A DNA stretch of 64,000 nucleotides from Providencia rettgeri (GTDB lineage Bacteria; Pseudomonadota; Gammaproteobacteria; Enterobacterales; Enterobacteriaceae): the NCBI RefSeq assembly GCF_013702265.1, contig NZ_CP059348.1, forward strand, positions 682,001 through 746,000, given 5' to 3'. Below the pieces are notes generated by a model, which worked only from the letters and a program-made list of their open reading frames with translations, was not told the origin of the DNA and searched no databases. Numbering within the stretch: position 1 is the stretch's first letter; every line of letters begins with the position of its first letter. Below are positions 1 to 8,810 of this stretch, piece after piece. The translations under genes and the position numbers were made by a program.

Positions 1-1
1 T

Positions 2-871
2 GTGAACGATGGTTCAAAAGATGATAGCGAATCCGTGATCCTTCAATACGAAGATAAGTTTGAGAATTTCAAAGTACTCACTCAGGAAAATGGTGGTGTT
101 TCCGTTGCGCGTAATACTGGAATGGCTGTCGCAACAGGGAAATACATCACTTTCCCTGATATTGATGATGAAATTGATGCCAGAATGTATGGCCGCTTAT
201 TAGAGATTGCCTTAGCGGGTGATCTGGACGTAGCTACGTGTAATGGTACTTATGTTTATACTAATGGAGATGCTCCGAAGGCTATTTTCCCGCCGAATAA
301 AGTGCCTTCTACTGGCGTGATTACGGGTCCTCAATGGCTACAAATTGGCTTGAGCTCCCGTAAATTTCTCCATGTAACATGGTTGAATCTGTATCGTTTG
401 TCATTAATTCGAGAACACAATTTTACCTTTGAACCTAGATTGCACCATCAAGATATTCCTTGGACTACCGAAATGCTGCTGGTTGCCAAACGCGTGCAGT
501 TTATCAATGAACAATATTATGAATATCTGATCCATAACCAATCTGTTTCTCACTCTTTAACCGGAGATGAGCGCTCAGTACGTAAGATCAATACCTACCT
601 GAAGATCTTGGATATGTTGATGGATATCTATAAACGTCATCCTGAGGAAGTGAAACAAGCACCGGCCTGCTTATGGCAAGTGGGGAAAGAAGGTTTAGGT
701 GTTGTTTTAGCGCTATTAGCCATCAAATCACCGGAAACGCAAAAGCAGATGGTCCAGCTGTTTTTTGATAAAGGTTACTGGGATATTGTTTGGAAGCATG
801 CCACAACGCTGAAATTAAAATGGCGTTTGATCCGTCGTTACAGCAAATTGAAAGCCATTATCAATAAATAG
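2..871 (+). CDS. Family 2 glycosyltransferase, N-terminus cut by window edge
   Basis: Glycosyltransferase of the GT-A fold, family 2, probably adding a sugar to a surface polysaccharide (the role is inferred). The frame opens directly with VNDGSKDDS, the nucleotide-binding loop that usually lies some 30 residues into such proteins, so the true start is left of the window and the GTG at position 2 is not a start. The ARNTG loop follows at about residue 38, and DIDDE at about residue 53 takes the place of the DxD metal/sugar-nucleotide motif. The last 100 residues are basic and have no membrane helix. A hairpin terminator follows directly, so this is the last gene of its operon. Donor and acceptor sugars cannot be told. 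Confidence 0.85.
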   Translation: MNDGSKDDSESVILQYEDKFENFKVLTQENGGVSVARNTGMAVATGKYITFPDIDDEIDARMYGRLLEIALAGDLDVATCNGTYVYTNGDAPKAIFPPNKVPSTGVITGPQWLQIGLSSRKFLHVTWLNLYRLSLIREHNFTFEPRLHHQDIPWTTEMLLVAKRVQFINEQYYEYLIHNQSVSHSLTGDERSVRKINTYLKILDMLMDIYKRHPEEVKQAPACLWQVGKEGLGVVLALLAIKSPETQKQMVQLFFDKGYWDIVWKHATTLKLKWRLIRRYSKLKAIINK

Positions 872-877
872 TTTTCT

Positions 878-904
878 AGCAGCCTTCGGGGCTGCTCTAT
901 TTTA
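878..904 (+). terminator. Rho-independent terminator after glycosyltransferase
   Basis: AGCAGCC and GGGCTGCT pair around a TTCG tetraloop, followed by CTATTTT. It lies 7 bases after the stop codon. Confidence 0.8.
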
Positions 905-1111
905 CCCTTCCTGTACTCCCTTAGAACTCGCCTTCAACTTATTAAATAATTGATAAAATATTATTAATGTTTATGGCATATAATGTGAGTTAATTAACAT
1001 ATTAATAACAAAAAAATTGAGCTTCCTCTCAGAATATGGTCTTTATAGGGCTATAGTTCGCCTGAATATACACGGTGATAAATTATTAATAAGTTAATGA
1101 GCGAGGGCTGA

Positions 1112-1858
1112 ATGGATCATTATCTGCATAAATTACCTGACCTTATTGACTCCGTGGCAACCAACCAGTTTTACCCTAATTTGTTGTCATGGCTGTCCTC
1201 TTTTGTGGCTTTTGATAACGCCATTATCTATGCCTTCGAAAAAGAAGGCGCACCGCGCTTTCTGTCAAAAGTTGAAAAGCGTAATAGCGACAGTATCAAT
1301 CGTATTTATCAGCGTGGCGCCTATTTGATGGATCCTTTCTATCAAGAGCTACAAAAGGGTGGCAGCTCTAAGGTGCTAACATTGAAAGACGTGGCACCGA
1401 AAGGATTTTATCATACTGATTATTATCTTAATTTTTATCGTAAGACGGGGTGGTGTGATGAGGCGGGTTTATTGCTGGAGCTATCAGCCGATAAGCAATT
1501 AGGTATTTTCTTCGGTAATGAAGATCAACCTTTTCTTTCAGACGAAAATAAACAAGCCTCATTAAAAGATGCTTTTGATATTATTCGAAGTATTGCTCGA
1601 TTACATAAGGAAGTAGTCCCTAATTCAGTTTCTAGCCATTACCGCAATACTGACTTACAGACTTGCTTTGGTTTGACGCCAAGAGAGTGTGAGGTTGTTG
1701 AATTAATTTTGGAAGGTAAAGGTTCCCCGCAAATTGCCGAAGCGCTGTTTATTAGCTTGGGTACTGTCAAAAATCACCGTAAGAATATCTATCAAAAATT
1801 AGAGATCAACTCTCAAGTTGAATTGTTTAATTTGTTAATGACTCCAATAAAACAGTAA
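1112..1858 (+). CDS. LuxR-type transcriptional regulator
   Basis: DNA-binding regulator of 248 residues. The C-terminal 65 residues form a GerE/LuxR helix-turn-helix (LTPRECEVVELILEGKG, then GTVKNHRKNIYQKL). The N-terminal 170 residues are a sensor-like domain of unknown ligand and have no phospho-acceptor pattern. The start is preceded by GCGAGGGCTGA as ribosome binding site. It faces the amine oxidase operon that starts 350 bases downstream and resembles in size and layout the LuxR-type protein at 5521-6195, so the two probably control the amine-catabolism cluster between them. The target is inferred from position only. Confidence 0.85.
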   Translation: MDHYLHKLPDLIDSVATNQFYPNLLSWLSSFVAFDNAIIYAFEKEGAPRFLSKVEKRNSDSINRIYQRGAYLMDPFYQELQKGGSSKVLTLKDVAPKGFYHTDYYLNFYRKTGWCDEAGLLLELSADKQLGIFFGNEDQPFLSDENKQASLKDAFDIIRSIARLHKEVVPNSVSSHYRNTDLQTCFGLTPRECEVVELILEGKGSPQIAEALFISLGTVKNHRKNIYQKLEINSQVELFNLLMTPIKQ

Positions 1859-2206
1859 TTGAGTGGGGTTAGTTTATTTCTGGTATATATCAGATGGTTA
1901 AACTAAGGCGTTAAAATAAGTTTTATTTTTCAATCAATTACAATTTACTTTCAGTAGTAAAACACTCCTTGTCTTCTCTCTTTATCAGAATATGTAATAT
2001 TTTCTATTAATATAATAATAAATATTTATCTTTTTGAATTTAAACATAAAAGATTTAAATTGATTTAATTTTGTTTATAAGTAAATATTGTATCCACGTC
2101 ACAAATGTTAACTTTATGTTTCGAATGTCCCTAAAGGGCTATGTAACTGTTAATGATTGGTTAAGATAATCAAGGTTATTGCAAGATACTAGATAGGGTA
2201 TCCATT
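1859..2206. other. AT-rich intergenic region upstream of the oxidase operon
   Basis: About 350 bases without a gene, very AT-rich, between the LuxR-type gene and the FAD oxidase gene. It must hold the operon promoter and regulator sites. I see no clear inverted repeat or terminator. Confidence 0.5.
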
Positions 2207-3508
2207 ATGAATAACCAAGTAGAATCATTAACTTATTACTCAGCAACTAAAAAATATGACCTGCGATTCTCAACCTTGAAAGAAGACATTGATGTAGATG
2301 TCGTGATCATCGGGGGGGGATTCTCAGGAATTAATACAGCATTGGAATTGTGTGAAAAGGGCATTACCAACATTGCTATCTTGGAAGGTCGTCATCTTGG
2401 TTATGGCGGCACAGGGCGCAATGGTGGGCAAGTGATGGCCGGTATTGGTCATGACCTAGACGCGATTAAAAAGCATGTTGGTTCTGAAGGTTTAGAAACG
2501 ATTTTTAAACTGAGTAACATGGGCGCGGGGATCATGCGTGACCGTATCGCCAAATACAATATTGATGCGGATTTTTGCCATGGTTACGCCTATTTAGGTA
2601 GCAATAAGCGCCAAGAGAAAACCCTGCGCAGTTGGTTGGCGGATTTTAAGGCTGTCGCGCCAGATGAAGAAATTGAATTTTATGCAGGTTCAGATTTAAA
2701 GCAGATCATCGGATCTGACGCTTATACATGTGGGATCAAACACATGGGCGGCGGGCATGTTCACTCACTTAACCTGTTACTGGGGGAAGCGAAAGCAGTG
2801 AGTGAATATGGCGCAAAAATTTTTGAAAACAGCCAAGTATTAAATGTTGAGTATGGCGATACGGTAACGGTTCGTACCGCGATGGGCTCCGTAAAAGCGA
2901 AAAAAATGTTGTGGGCGTGTGATGGTTTCTTGAATGGTCTTGAGCCAACGTTATACCCAAAAACAATTAACACCTATGCCTATCAGTTAATGACAGAAGA
3001 GCTTTCTGATGAACTGATTGAACGTATTAGCCCAATTCGTGGGGCATACAGCGATATTCGCCCAGTCATCGATTACTACCGTGTGACCAATGAAAATCGC
3101 CTTCTATTTGGTAGCTCGACGTACTTTTTAGAATACATTCCATCTGACTTGAAAGAGTGGAACCGTAAATTGATGCTGAATGTTTTCCCATACCTGAAAG
3201 ACGTCAAAATCGAGCTGGCATGGGGTGGCCCAATGGCGTGCAGTGCCAACCTGTTCCCGCAAATTGGCACGATCCCAGGTCATAAAAACGTGTTCTACGT
3301 GCAAGGCTACTCGGGCTTTGGTGTTACGCCGAGCCAGATAGTGTGCAAGGTGCTTGCTGAGGGGATGGTTGAAGGCTCCAGCCGTTATGATCTGATGAGC
3401 TCGATTCCTCATGCTGACATTATGGGGAAAGACAGCATGCGCAATGCCATTGTGTCACTTGCCAAGTGTTGGCATCAGTTATCAGGATATTGGCAAGGTC
3501 GCCGCTAA
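2207..3508 (+). CDS. FAD-dependent amine oxidase, PuuB-like (DAO family)
   Basis: Flavoprotein of 433 residues in the D-amino-acid oxidase/GlpO fold. It probably oxidises an amine, or a glutamylated amine as E. coli PuuB does, to an aldehyde with release of ammonia and peroxide. The dinucleotide-binding motif is VVIIGGGFSGINTALEL at about residues 32-48, followed by GYGGTGRNGGQ, which closely matches the GFGASGRNGGQ stretch of PuuB. The C-terminal flavin-contact segment is FYVQGYSGFGVTPSQ. Length matches PuuB (426). It leads an operon with a cupin and an aldehyde dehydrogenase, which would take the aldehyde product. The exact substrate cannot be read from sequence. Confidence 0.85.
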   Translation: MNNQVESLTYYSATKKYDLRFSTLKEDIDVDVVIIGGGFSGINTALELCEKGITNIAILEGRHLGYGGTGRNGGQVMAGIGHDLDAIKKHVGSEGLETIFKLSNMGAGIMRDRIAKYNIDADFCHGYAYLGSNKRQEKTLRSWLADFKAVAPDEEIEFYAGSDLKQIIGSDAYTCGIKHMGGGHVHSLNLLLGEAKAVSEYGAKIFENSQVLNVEYGDTVTVRTAMGSVKAKKMLWACDGFLNGLEPTLYPKTINTYAYQLMTEELSDELIERISPIRGAYSDIRPVIDYYRVTNENRLLFGSSTYFLEYIPSDLKEWNRKLMLNVFPYLKDVKIELAWGGPMACSANLFPQIGTIPGHKNVFYVQGYSGFGVTPSQIVCKVLAEGMVEGSSRYDLMSSIPHADIMGKDSMRNAIVSLAKCWHQLSGYWQGRR

Positions 3509-3565
3509 GTTTTCCTAAATTTAATGTCCATTTTTGATTTTATTACATAAGAGAAGGTAAGAAAG

Positions 3566-3934
3566 ATGATCAGCCCATTACTGTTAAACAAAGCACTTCC
3601 TGAATTACTGAACATTGGTAGCGTGAGCAATTTAGGTTCTGTGGTTGTTGAAGGCGACCCACAAGCAAGCGTGGCGATGATCCACGGCGAGCCAACAGAT
3701 AATCTGACTTGCGGTATTTTTGCGTGTACAACAGGTAAATTTAAGATGGTTTACCCATTTGATGAAATGGCAACTGTCCATGAAGGCTCGGTGAAATTAA
3801 CCGACGTGAAAACAGGTGTTACCGTGGAATACCACAAAGGCGACACTTGGTTTGCAGCCAAAGGCACTGAAGTACTTTGGGAAATCAGCACACCACGTTT
3901 TGTAAAACACTATTTAGCCTGCGTGAATGCGTAA
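3566..3934 (+). CDS. Small cupin-domain protein
   Basis: A 122-residue single-domain cupin of the DUF861/EutQ-like type. It shows PFDEMATVHEGSVKLTDVKTG and then YHKGDTWFAAKGTEVLWEI, the two short cupin motifs forming a beta barrel. The ribosome site is GAGAAGG. Such proteins commonly sit in PuuB-like amine oxidase operons, but their role (enzyme accessory or small-molecule binding) is not established. It lies 57 bases after the oxidase and 29 before the aldehyde dehydrogenase, so all three are probably cotranscribed. Confidence 0.8.
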   Translation: MISPLLLNKALPELLNIGSVSNLGSVVVEGDPQASVAMIHGEPTDNLTCGIFACTTGKFKMVYPFDEMATVHEGSVKLTDVKTGVTVEYHKGDTWFAAKGTEVLWEISTPRFVKHYLACVNA

Positions 3935-3963
3935 TTCGATAAATTAACGAGGTGGAGATAACG

Positions 3964-5457
3964 ATGAGTGAGTTAACCCTGTTACCAGAAGTGAGAGAAT
4001 TCTTGAACCGTCAACACGGTCATTTTATTAATGGATTGCCTGTTTCTGGCAAGGGAGATGCTTATTTTGAAGTCGTGGATCCAGCCACCGAGCAAGTGAT
4101 TGCGAAAGTGAAAGAAGGGACTCGCGAAGAAGTTGATACAGCGATGAATGCGGCATATGCCGCATTTAAAGGCTCATGGGCAAATACCACACCGATGGAA
4201 CGAGGCAACTGTTTGAATCGTTTAGCGGATTTGCTCGAAAAACACTTAGAAGAATTGGCGCAATTAGAAACCTTAAGTTCTGGGAAAACCATTCAGTTAT
4301 CACGTTTTCTGGAAGTAGGATCAGCGGCGCAGTTTTTACGTTATTTTGCGGGCTGGGCAACCAAAATTAGCGGTGAAACCCTGAATGTTTCTTTGCCATC
4401 ATTTAATGGCGAAAAATACTCGGCATTCACCCAGCGTGAGCCCGTCGGGGTGGTTGCGGGGATTATTCCATGGAACTTCTCCATTATGATTTCCATTTGG
4501 AAATTAGCAGCCGCATTGACATGTGGCTGCACGATTGTACTGAAGCCAAGTGAGTTTACTCCTCTGACCATGTTACGCGTGGCTGAACTCGCTAAAGAAG
4601 CGGGTATTCCCGATGGCGTGATTAACATCGTTAATGGTGGCGGTCGCGAAGTGGGGACTGCTTTAATCAGCCATGAACTTTGTTCGAAAGTGACCTTTAC
4701 AGGCTCTGTTCCGACTGGATTGGCGGTAGGGCGCTCAGCGATGGAAGGCAAACTGACTCGCGTCACATTAGAATTGGGCGGTAAAAACGGTGCAGCATTC
4801 TTAGCGGATTTATCCGTGGATAAGATTGTGAGCGGCATCATTGAAGCGGGTTATTTAAACCAAGGGCAAATTTGTGCAGCCGCGGAGCGTTTCTATATTC
4901 CATCTAAATTGATGGATGCGGTTCTGGACGAACTAAAAGCGCGTTTATCGGCAATAAAGATTGGTTCTCCATTAGATGAAACCACAGAAATGGGGCCATT
5001 AGCCAATAAAGCCCATTACGATAAGATCTTAAGCCTATTTGAAAAAGCACGCCAAGATGGTAGCGAAATTGTCTATGGCGGGCAGCCAATTGCTGGAGCG
5101 GGTTACTTTGTACCGCCTACGATTATTCGCGCAAATGGCCCAGATGATGTGTTAATGAAAGAAGAGACATTTGGTCCTATCGGTACGTTCTTAGCTTATG
5201 ATGATGAAAAAGAGCTGGTTACGATGATGAATAGCACGCCATTTGGTTTAGCGGCGAGCGTGTGGACGAATGATCTTAGTAAAGCAATGCGCATGGTTTC
5301 ACAAATTGAAGCAGGAACCGTTTGGGTGAATATGCACACTTTCCTCGACCCAGCAGTGCCTTTCGGTGGCATTAAGTCGTCTGGAATTGGTCGTGAATTT
5401 GGTAGTGCATTTATCGAACACTACACTGAATTAAAGTCCGTCATGGTGCGTTATTAG
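3964..5457 (+). CDS. NAD(P)-dependent aldehyde dehydrogenase
   Basis: Aldehyde dehydrogenase of 497 residues, taking the aldehyde made by the adjacent oxidase to a carboxylic acid. Visible are the IPWNFS cofactor motif, GFTGS-like VTFTGSVPTG, the catalytic glutamate in LELGGKNG, the cysteine in NQGQICAAAERF and the EETFGP motif. The ATG at 3964 is chosen over an in-frame GTG at 3952 because the ribosome site GAGGTGGAG lies just upstream of it. The closest families are PuuC and phenylacetaldehyde dehydrogenase. Last gene of the oxidase operon, followed by a strong terminator. Confidence 0.88.
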   Translation: MSELTLLPEVREFLNRQHGHFINGLPVSGKGDAYFEVVDPATEQVIAKVKEGTREEVDTAMNAAYAAFKGSWANTTPMERGNCLNRLADLLEKHLEELAQLETLSSGKTIQLSRFLEVGSAAQFLRYFAGWATKISGETLNVSLPSFNGEKYSAFTQREPVGVVAGIIPWNFSIMISIWKLAAALTCGCTIVLKPSEFTPLTMLRVAELAKEAGIPDGVINIVNGGGREVGTALISHELCSKVTFTGSVPTGLAVGRSAMEGKLTRVTLELGGKNGAAFLADLSVDKIVSGIIEAGYLNQGQICAAAERFYIPSKLMDAVLDELKARLSAIKIGSPLDETTEMGPLANKAHYDKILSLFEKARQDGSEIVYGGQPIAGAGYFVPPTIIRANGPDDVLMKEETFGPIGTFLAYDDEKELVTMMNSTPFGLAASVWTNDLSKAMRMVSQIEAGTVWVNMHTFLDPAVPFGGIKSSGIGREFGSAFIEHYTELKSVMVRY

Positions 5458-5497
5458 AGCGTTAGTGGTTTTGTTTTTTCTGTAAAGCAACAGTTTT

Positions 5498-5522
5498 CCC
5501 GGCCAATGTGCCGGGATTTTTT
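5498..5522 (+). terminator. Terminator between aldehyde dehydrogenase and convergent luxR-type gene
   Basis: CCCGGC, a 6-base loop, GCCGGG, then ATTTTTT. It overlaps the last bases of the convergent gene. Confidence 0.85.
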
Positions 5523-6195
5523 ATAGAATTTTATCTTGGCGGATAATAAATCCAGATGAAACTAATTCAGTCCGGTTGCTTACATTGGCTTTGGTAAAAA
5601 TATTACGAAGGTGGGTTTTCACGGTGGAAAGCGAAACGCCCAATAGCAACGCAATACGTTTATTACTGGCGCCTTCTCGCACTAAGTGAATAATTTCCTG
5701 CTCTTTCGGGGTATAGGAAACCAGAGAATCAGGTCGCACATCAAATGTCATAAGCTCCGCAATCGGTAAGATTGCATTGAGCCTAATCACCTCTTCTGGC
5801 GTAAATGGTGTATCGCGTAGCACGGAAATTCCCGCCACAATCTTATTTTTACGGCGAATAAAAATCTCTGCCATATCCGCGATATGGTTCGGTTGCATAA
5901 AATCATGGAAGAAGGTTTGATCGTGCTGACGCATTTCCATCGGCATCTTCACTAAACGGAGATCCTCACCGCGAAAATGGTCGGGATGTAAGGGATCGTG
6001 CTGGGAAAAGGCCGAGAGATACTCTTCATGCATACGTGCGGAAATCCCATACAGTACATGGTTTTCTGGCTGCCAGTGTTCATTCACCAGATAATAAACC
6101 GCCGCAGAAATTGGAATGATATGGGCAATTGTATTTAGGCAGCAGTCGATTAAGCCCTGTTGACTCTCACTAAATAGCGGTTGAACCATCATCAT
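5521..6195 (-). CDS. LuxR-type transcriptional regulator
   Basis: A 224-residue regulator with a C-terminal GerE-type helix-turn-helix (YTPKEQEIIHLVREGASN, then SLSTVKTHLRNIFTKAN). Its N-terminal sensor domain of about 150 residues has the same general design as the protein at 1112-1858. It is divergent from the permease gene at 6587 across a 390-base gap and convergent with the aldehyde dehydrogenase, so it sits inside the amine cluster. Control of the permease operon is inferred from the divergent layout. The start is one of three consecutive ATG codons. Confidence 0.82.
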   Translation of the reverse strand: MMMVQPLFSESQQGLIDCCLNTIAHIIPISAAVYYLVNEHWQPENHVLYGISARMHEEYLSAFSQHDPLHPDHFRGEDLRLVKMPMEMRQHDQTFFHDFMQPNHIADMAEIFIRRKNKIVAGISVLRDTPFTPEEVIRLNAILPIAELMTFDVRPDSLVSYTPKEQEIIHLVREGASNKRIALLLGVSLSTVKTHLRNIFTKANVSNRTELVSSGFIIRQDKIL

Positions 6196-6586
6196 ACCCC
6201 ATCAAAATATACAGTTTACTATCATGCAATTTAATTCAATTAACATAAAGTAAACATGTTAATAACGTGAGCTTGATTACACTATTCAAAACTTGTTTTT
6301 TATCGCTTAGCGGGAGTTTGCTGCCTTTGGGTATCTTTCGTAGTGCATTTGTTAATATATTAATGAGGCAATTTTCAACTAACCATTGATATTTCAATGA
6401 TTATTATATTATTTGAGTTTTAAAAGGGTACTTTTCGTCTTGGACTCTGCGCGCGCCCCTCTCTATGGGTATCGTTCTAAAGGACGATGGCGACATGTTT
6501 GTGCTTATTTCTATAGTGAGAATACAGTCACTTCGTTTTTACAAAAAATTCACAATTCGGGCTGTGAGCAGAGAGAGGGAAGCAAA
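6196..6586. promoter_or_regulatory. Divergent promoter region between luxR-type gene and permease
   Basis: About 390 bases separating divergent genes. An open frame reads through from 6413, but the permease proper starts at 6587 with its own ribosome site. I see no decisive operator. Confidence 0.4.
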
Positions 6587-8080
6587 ATGAATTTATCCTC
6601 AAAATTAACATCACATATTGAAAAAGGTAAGGTCGGCTTTCCAACAACGCTCGCCAGTTCGGTTGGCGTGATTATGGCAAGCCCTGTGATCCTCACTGTA
6701 ACCAGTGGTTTTGGGATCGGCGGTGATACTTTTGCCTTAGCTGTTTTACTGAGCTTTATCATGATGCAGGCTCAATTAACCACATTTTCTGAAGCGGCGG
6801 CAATTTTACCAACCTCCGGTTCTGTTTACGACTATATCTCCTGCGGTATGGGCCGTTTTTGGGCGATTACAGGGGCGCTGTCTGCCTATCTGATTGTTCA
6901 CGTTTTTGCTGGCACCGCAGAGACCATTCTGTCCGGTATTATGGCATTAGTGAACTTTGAAAGCCTGAATACAGTGCTGGAAACCAACAACTCCTCTTGG
7001 ATGGTGGGTGTTGGTTTAGTCGTGGCATTCGGCTTACTGAATGCATTTGGTATCGAAGCTTTTGGTAAAGTGGAAGTTGTGCTGACATTTGCTATGTGGA
7101 GCACGCTAGTGATTTTCAGTATTTGCGGTTTGCTGATGCCATTTCACGTTTCCGCAGAAGGCTGGTTTGGTCAAGGGCTGAATATTTCTGACCCGACCAT
7201 TGTTCTTAGCTTTGTGGGAATGGCGATGTTTATGTTTGTCGGCTGTGAGTTAGTGACACCGATGGCGCCTGAAATTAAAAACTCAGCCAAAGTGATCCCG
7301 CGTGCGATGGCGATTGGTTTATGTGGCGTAGCATTCTGTATGTTCTTGTTTGGTGCAGCACTGACTAACCAAGTCGAAAACGTGATTGTCGATCCGCAAA
7401 ATGGTGTGAGTCTATTAGAAACGCCAATGGCTATTCCTGCGTTTGCTGGACAAATTATGGGTGACTTCGGTAAATACTGGATTGGGATTGCATTGTTGCT
7501 GGCGGGTGGGGCGACCATCAACACCTTAATGGCAGCGGTTCCGCGTATTCTTTACGGTATGGCGTTAGATGGTGCATTACCAAAGGTATTCGCTTATTTA
7601 CACCCTCGTTTTAAAACGCCAGTGTTCGGTATTTTAGTGGCGGTGATGATCCCATGTTTACACGCATTTGCTATCCAAGGGGATTTAGACAGAATTATCC
7701 CGTTGGTGCTGGCGGCTGTGTGTTCGTGGGGAACGGCGTACTTATTGGTGACGATTTCTGTGGTGCTATTGCGTATTCGTCGACCTGATTTACATCGTGC
7801 TTATCGCTCACCATTCTTCCCTATCCCACAAATTATTTCGAGTGTGGGGATCATCCTTGCGATTGTTTACATCACGCCGCCAGGCATGAATAAAGCGGAT
7901 GTGTATATCCCATTTGCCATTATGTTGGGATTAACCGCGAGTTATGCATTAGGTTGGACCGTGTTAGTGCAGAAAGTGAATCCATTTAAACCTGTTCCGG
8001 TTGAACAAGTATTATCCAACTCATTTGAAGATGACAATGCAGAGGAGGTGGAACTTGAGCCTTTACGTAACCTTGCCTAA
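6587..8080 (+). CDS. APC-superfamily amino acid/amine permease
   Basis: Inner-membrane secondary transporter of 497 residues with about 12 hydrophobic segments. It opens with a short soluble stretch and then SSVGVIMASPVILTVTSGFG, a glycine-rich first helix typical of APC carriers. Length matches the amine/amino acid permeases (PuuP, PotE, EutH neighbours). I take the ATG at 6587 because GAGAGAGGGA precedes it; the 58 residues read upstream look like untranslated leader. Neighbouring oxidase and aldehyde dehydrogenase suggest it imports the amine. The next gene overlaps its end by 26 bases, indicating coupling. Confidence 0.85.
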   Translation: MNLSSKLTSHIEKGKVGFPTTLASSVGVIMASPVILTVTSGFGIGGDTFALAVLLSFIMMQAQLTTFSEAAAILPTSGSVYDYISCGMGRFWAITGALSAYLIVHVFAGTAETILSGIMALVNFESLNTVLETNNSSWMVGVGLVVAFGLLNAFGIEAFGKVEVVLTFAMWSTLVIFSICGLLMPFHVSAEGWFGQGLNISDPTIVLSFVGMAMFMFVGCELVTPMAPEIKNSAKVIPRAMAIGLCGVAFCMFLFGAALTNQVENVIVDPQNGVSLLETPMAIPAFAGQIMGDFGKYWIGIALLLAGGATINTLMAAVPRILYGMALDGALPKVFAYLHPRFKTPVFGILVAVMIPCLHAFAIQGDLDRIIPLVLAAVCSWGTAYLLVTISVVLLRIRRPDLHRAYRSPFFPIPQIISSVGIILAIVYITPPGMNKADVYIPFAIMLGLTASYALGWTVLVQKVNPFKPVPVEQVLSNSFEDDNAEEVELEPLRNLA

Positions 8081-8660
8081 GTCACCATGGTGGAAAAAGT
8101 TAACCCAAAAGCGCCTCCCGACAGGGTATCAAGCGGGGTTAACGCTAAATCGGATAGAGAAAGATATCGCCCCTTATGTTTGTGAATGGGGGGCACCTGG
8201 AATGCTCCTCATCCAATTGCCTCAAGGCATTAAAGTGGAAGTGACTGAGCGTGTAAAAACCTTGTTTATGGCGTTTATTGTGCATAGCCGTTTTGCAGTT
8301 TCAGGTAAATGTGATAGTGCGCTGGTGGCACAGATTGATGTGAAAACCGCAGGATCTGCGCGGAAAAAACACGTTCAGTTCACGACACAACAAACGGATG
8401 GGAAACGTTTGGTCGAAAGTTTGGAGCAGTACCCTGTGATCCGCCAAACTTTCGAAGAGCTAGACTTCACTCATTGTCATATTGCTGTCAAAAATGGGGT
8501 TTGGCGGTGTGACATTGAGCCTTATACCGCATCGGAAATGGTTAGTCGGATCCCAGCTGCTCGGCGTTATTTACGTTTGACTGAGCAGCAGCGTCACCGT
8601 TTATTGAGTGCACTGCAGCTGATTTCACAGCTCATGAGCCAACCTATTTCTCATCCATAA
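8055..8660 (+). CDS. DUF3156-like protein
   Basis: About 201 residues if the TTG at 8055 is the start; GAGGAGGTGG lies 4 bases before it, inside the end of the permease gene. In-frame ATG codons upstream (8031) have poorer ribosome sites. No signal peptide or membrane helix. The length and the motif WRCDIEPYTASEMVSRIPAARRYLRL resemble the uncharacterised DUF3156 family, which I recall next to amine transport and oxidation genes (family assignment by memory, moderate certainty). Function unknown; cotranscribed with the permease. Confidence 0.65.
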   Translation: MSLYVTLPKSPWWKKLTQKRLPTGYQAGLTLNRIEKDIAPYVCEWGAPGMLLIQLPQGIKVEVTERVKTLFMAFIVHSRFAVSGKCDSALVAQIDVKTAGSARKKHVQFTTQQTDGKRLVESLEQYPVIRQTFEELDFTHCHIAVKNGVWRCDIEPYTASEMVSRIPAARRYLRLTEQQRHRLLSALQLISQLMSQPISHP

Positions 8661-8680
8661 CGCCCAAATCGGGCGTTTCG
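8661..8680 (+). terminator. Short hairpin after DUF3156-like gene
   Basis: CGCCC, AAAT, CGGGCG and then TTT. Weak but well placed directly after the stop. Confidence 0.5.
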
Positions 8681-8714
8681 CATTTATGACAATCATCTTT
8701 ATATCGACATAAAA

Positions 8715-8733
8715 CCGTCATTCAACTGTCATC
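8715..8733 (+). promoter_or_regulatory. Pho box upstream of phoA
   Basis: CCGTCATTCAACTGTCATC contains two TGTCAT-like half sites 11 bases apart, matching the PhoB box pattern CTGTCAT-N4-CTGTCA. It lies about 80 bases before the phoA start, so PhoB activation under phosphate starvation is expected. Confidence 0.8.
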
Positions 8734-8810
8734 TAGCTGCTCTAGCATGCTGGTCAACTATTCGAAGCATACTTATTTACTCTTCTTATTGATTGGCAAG
8801 GATAAAATTT

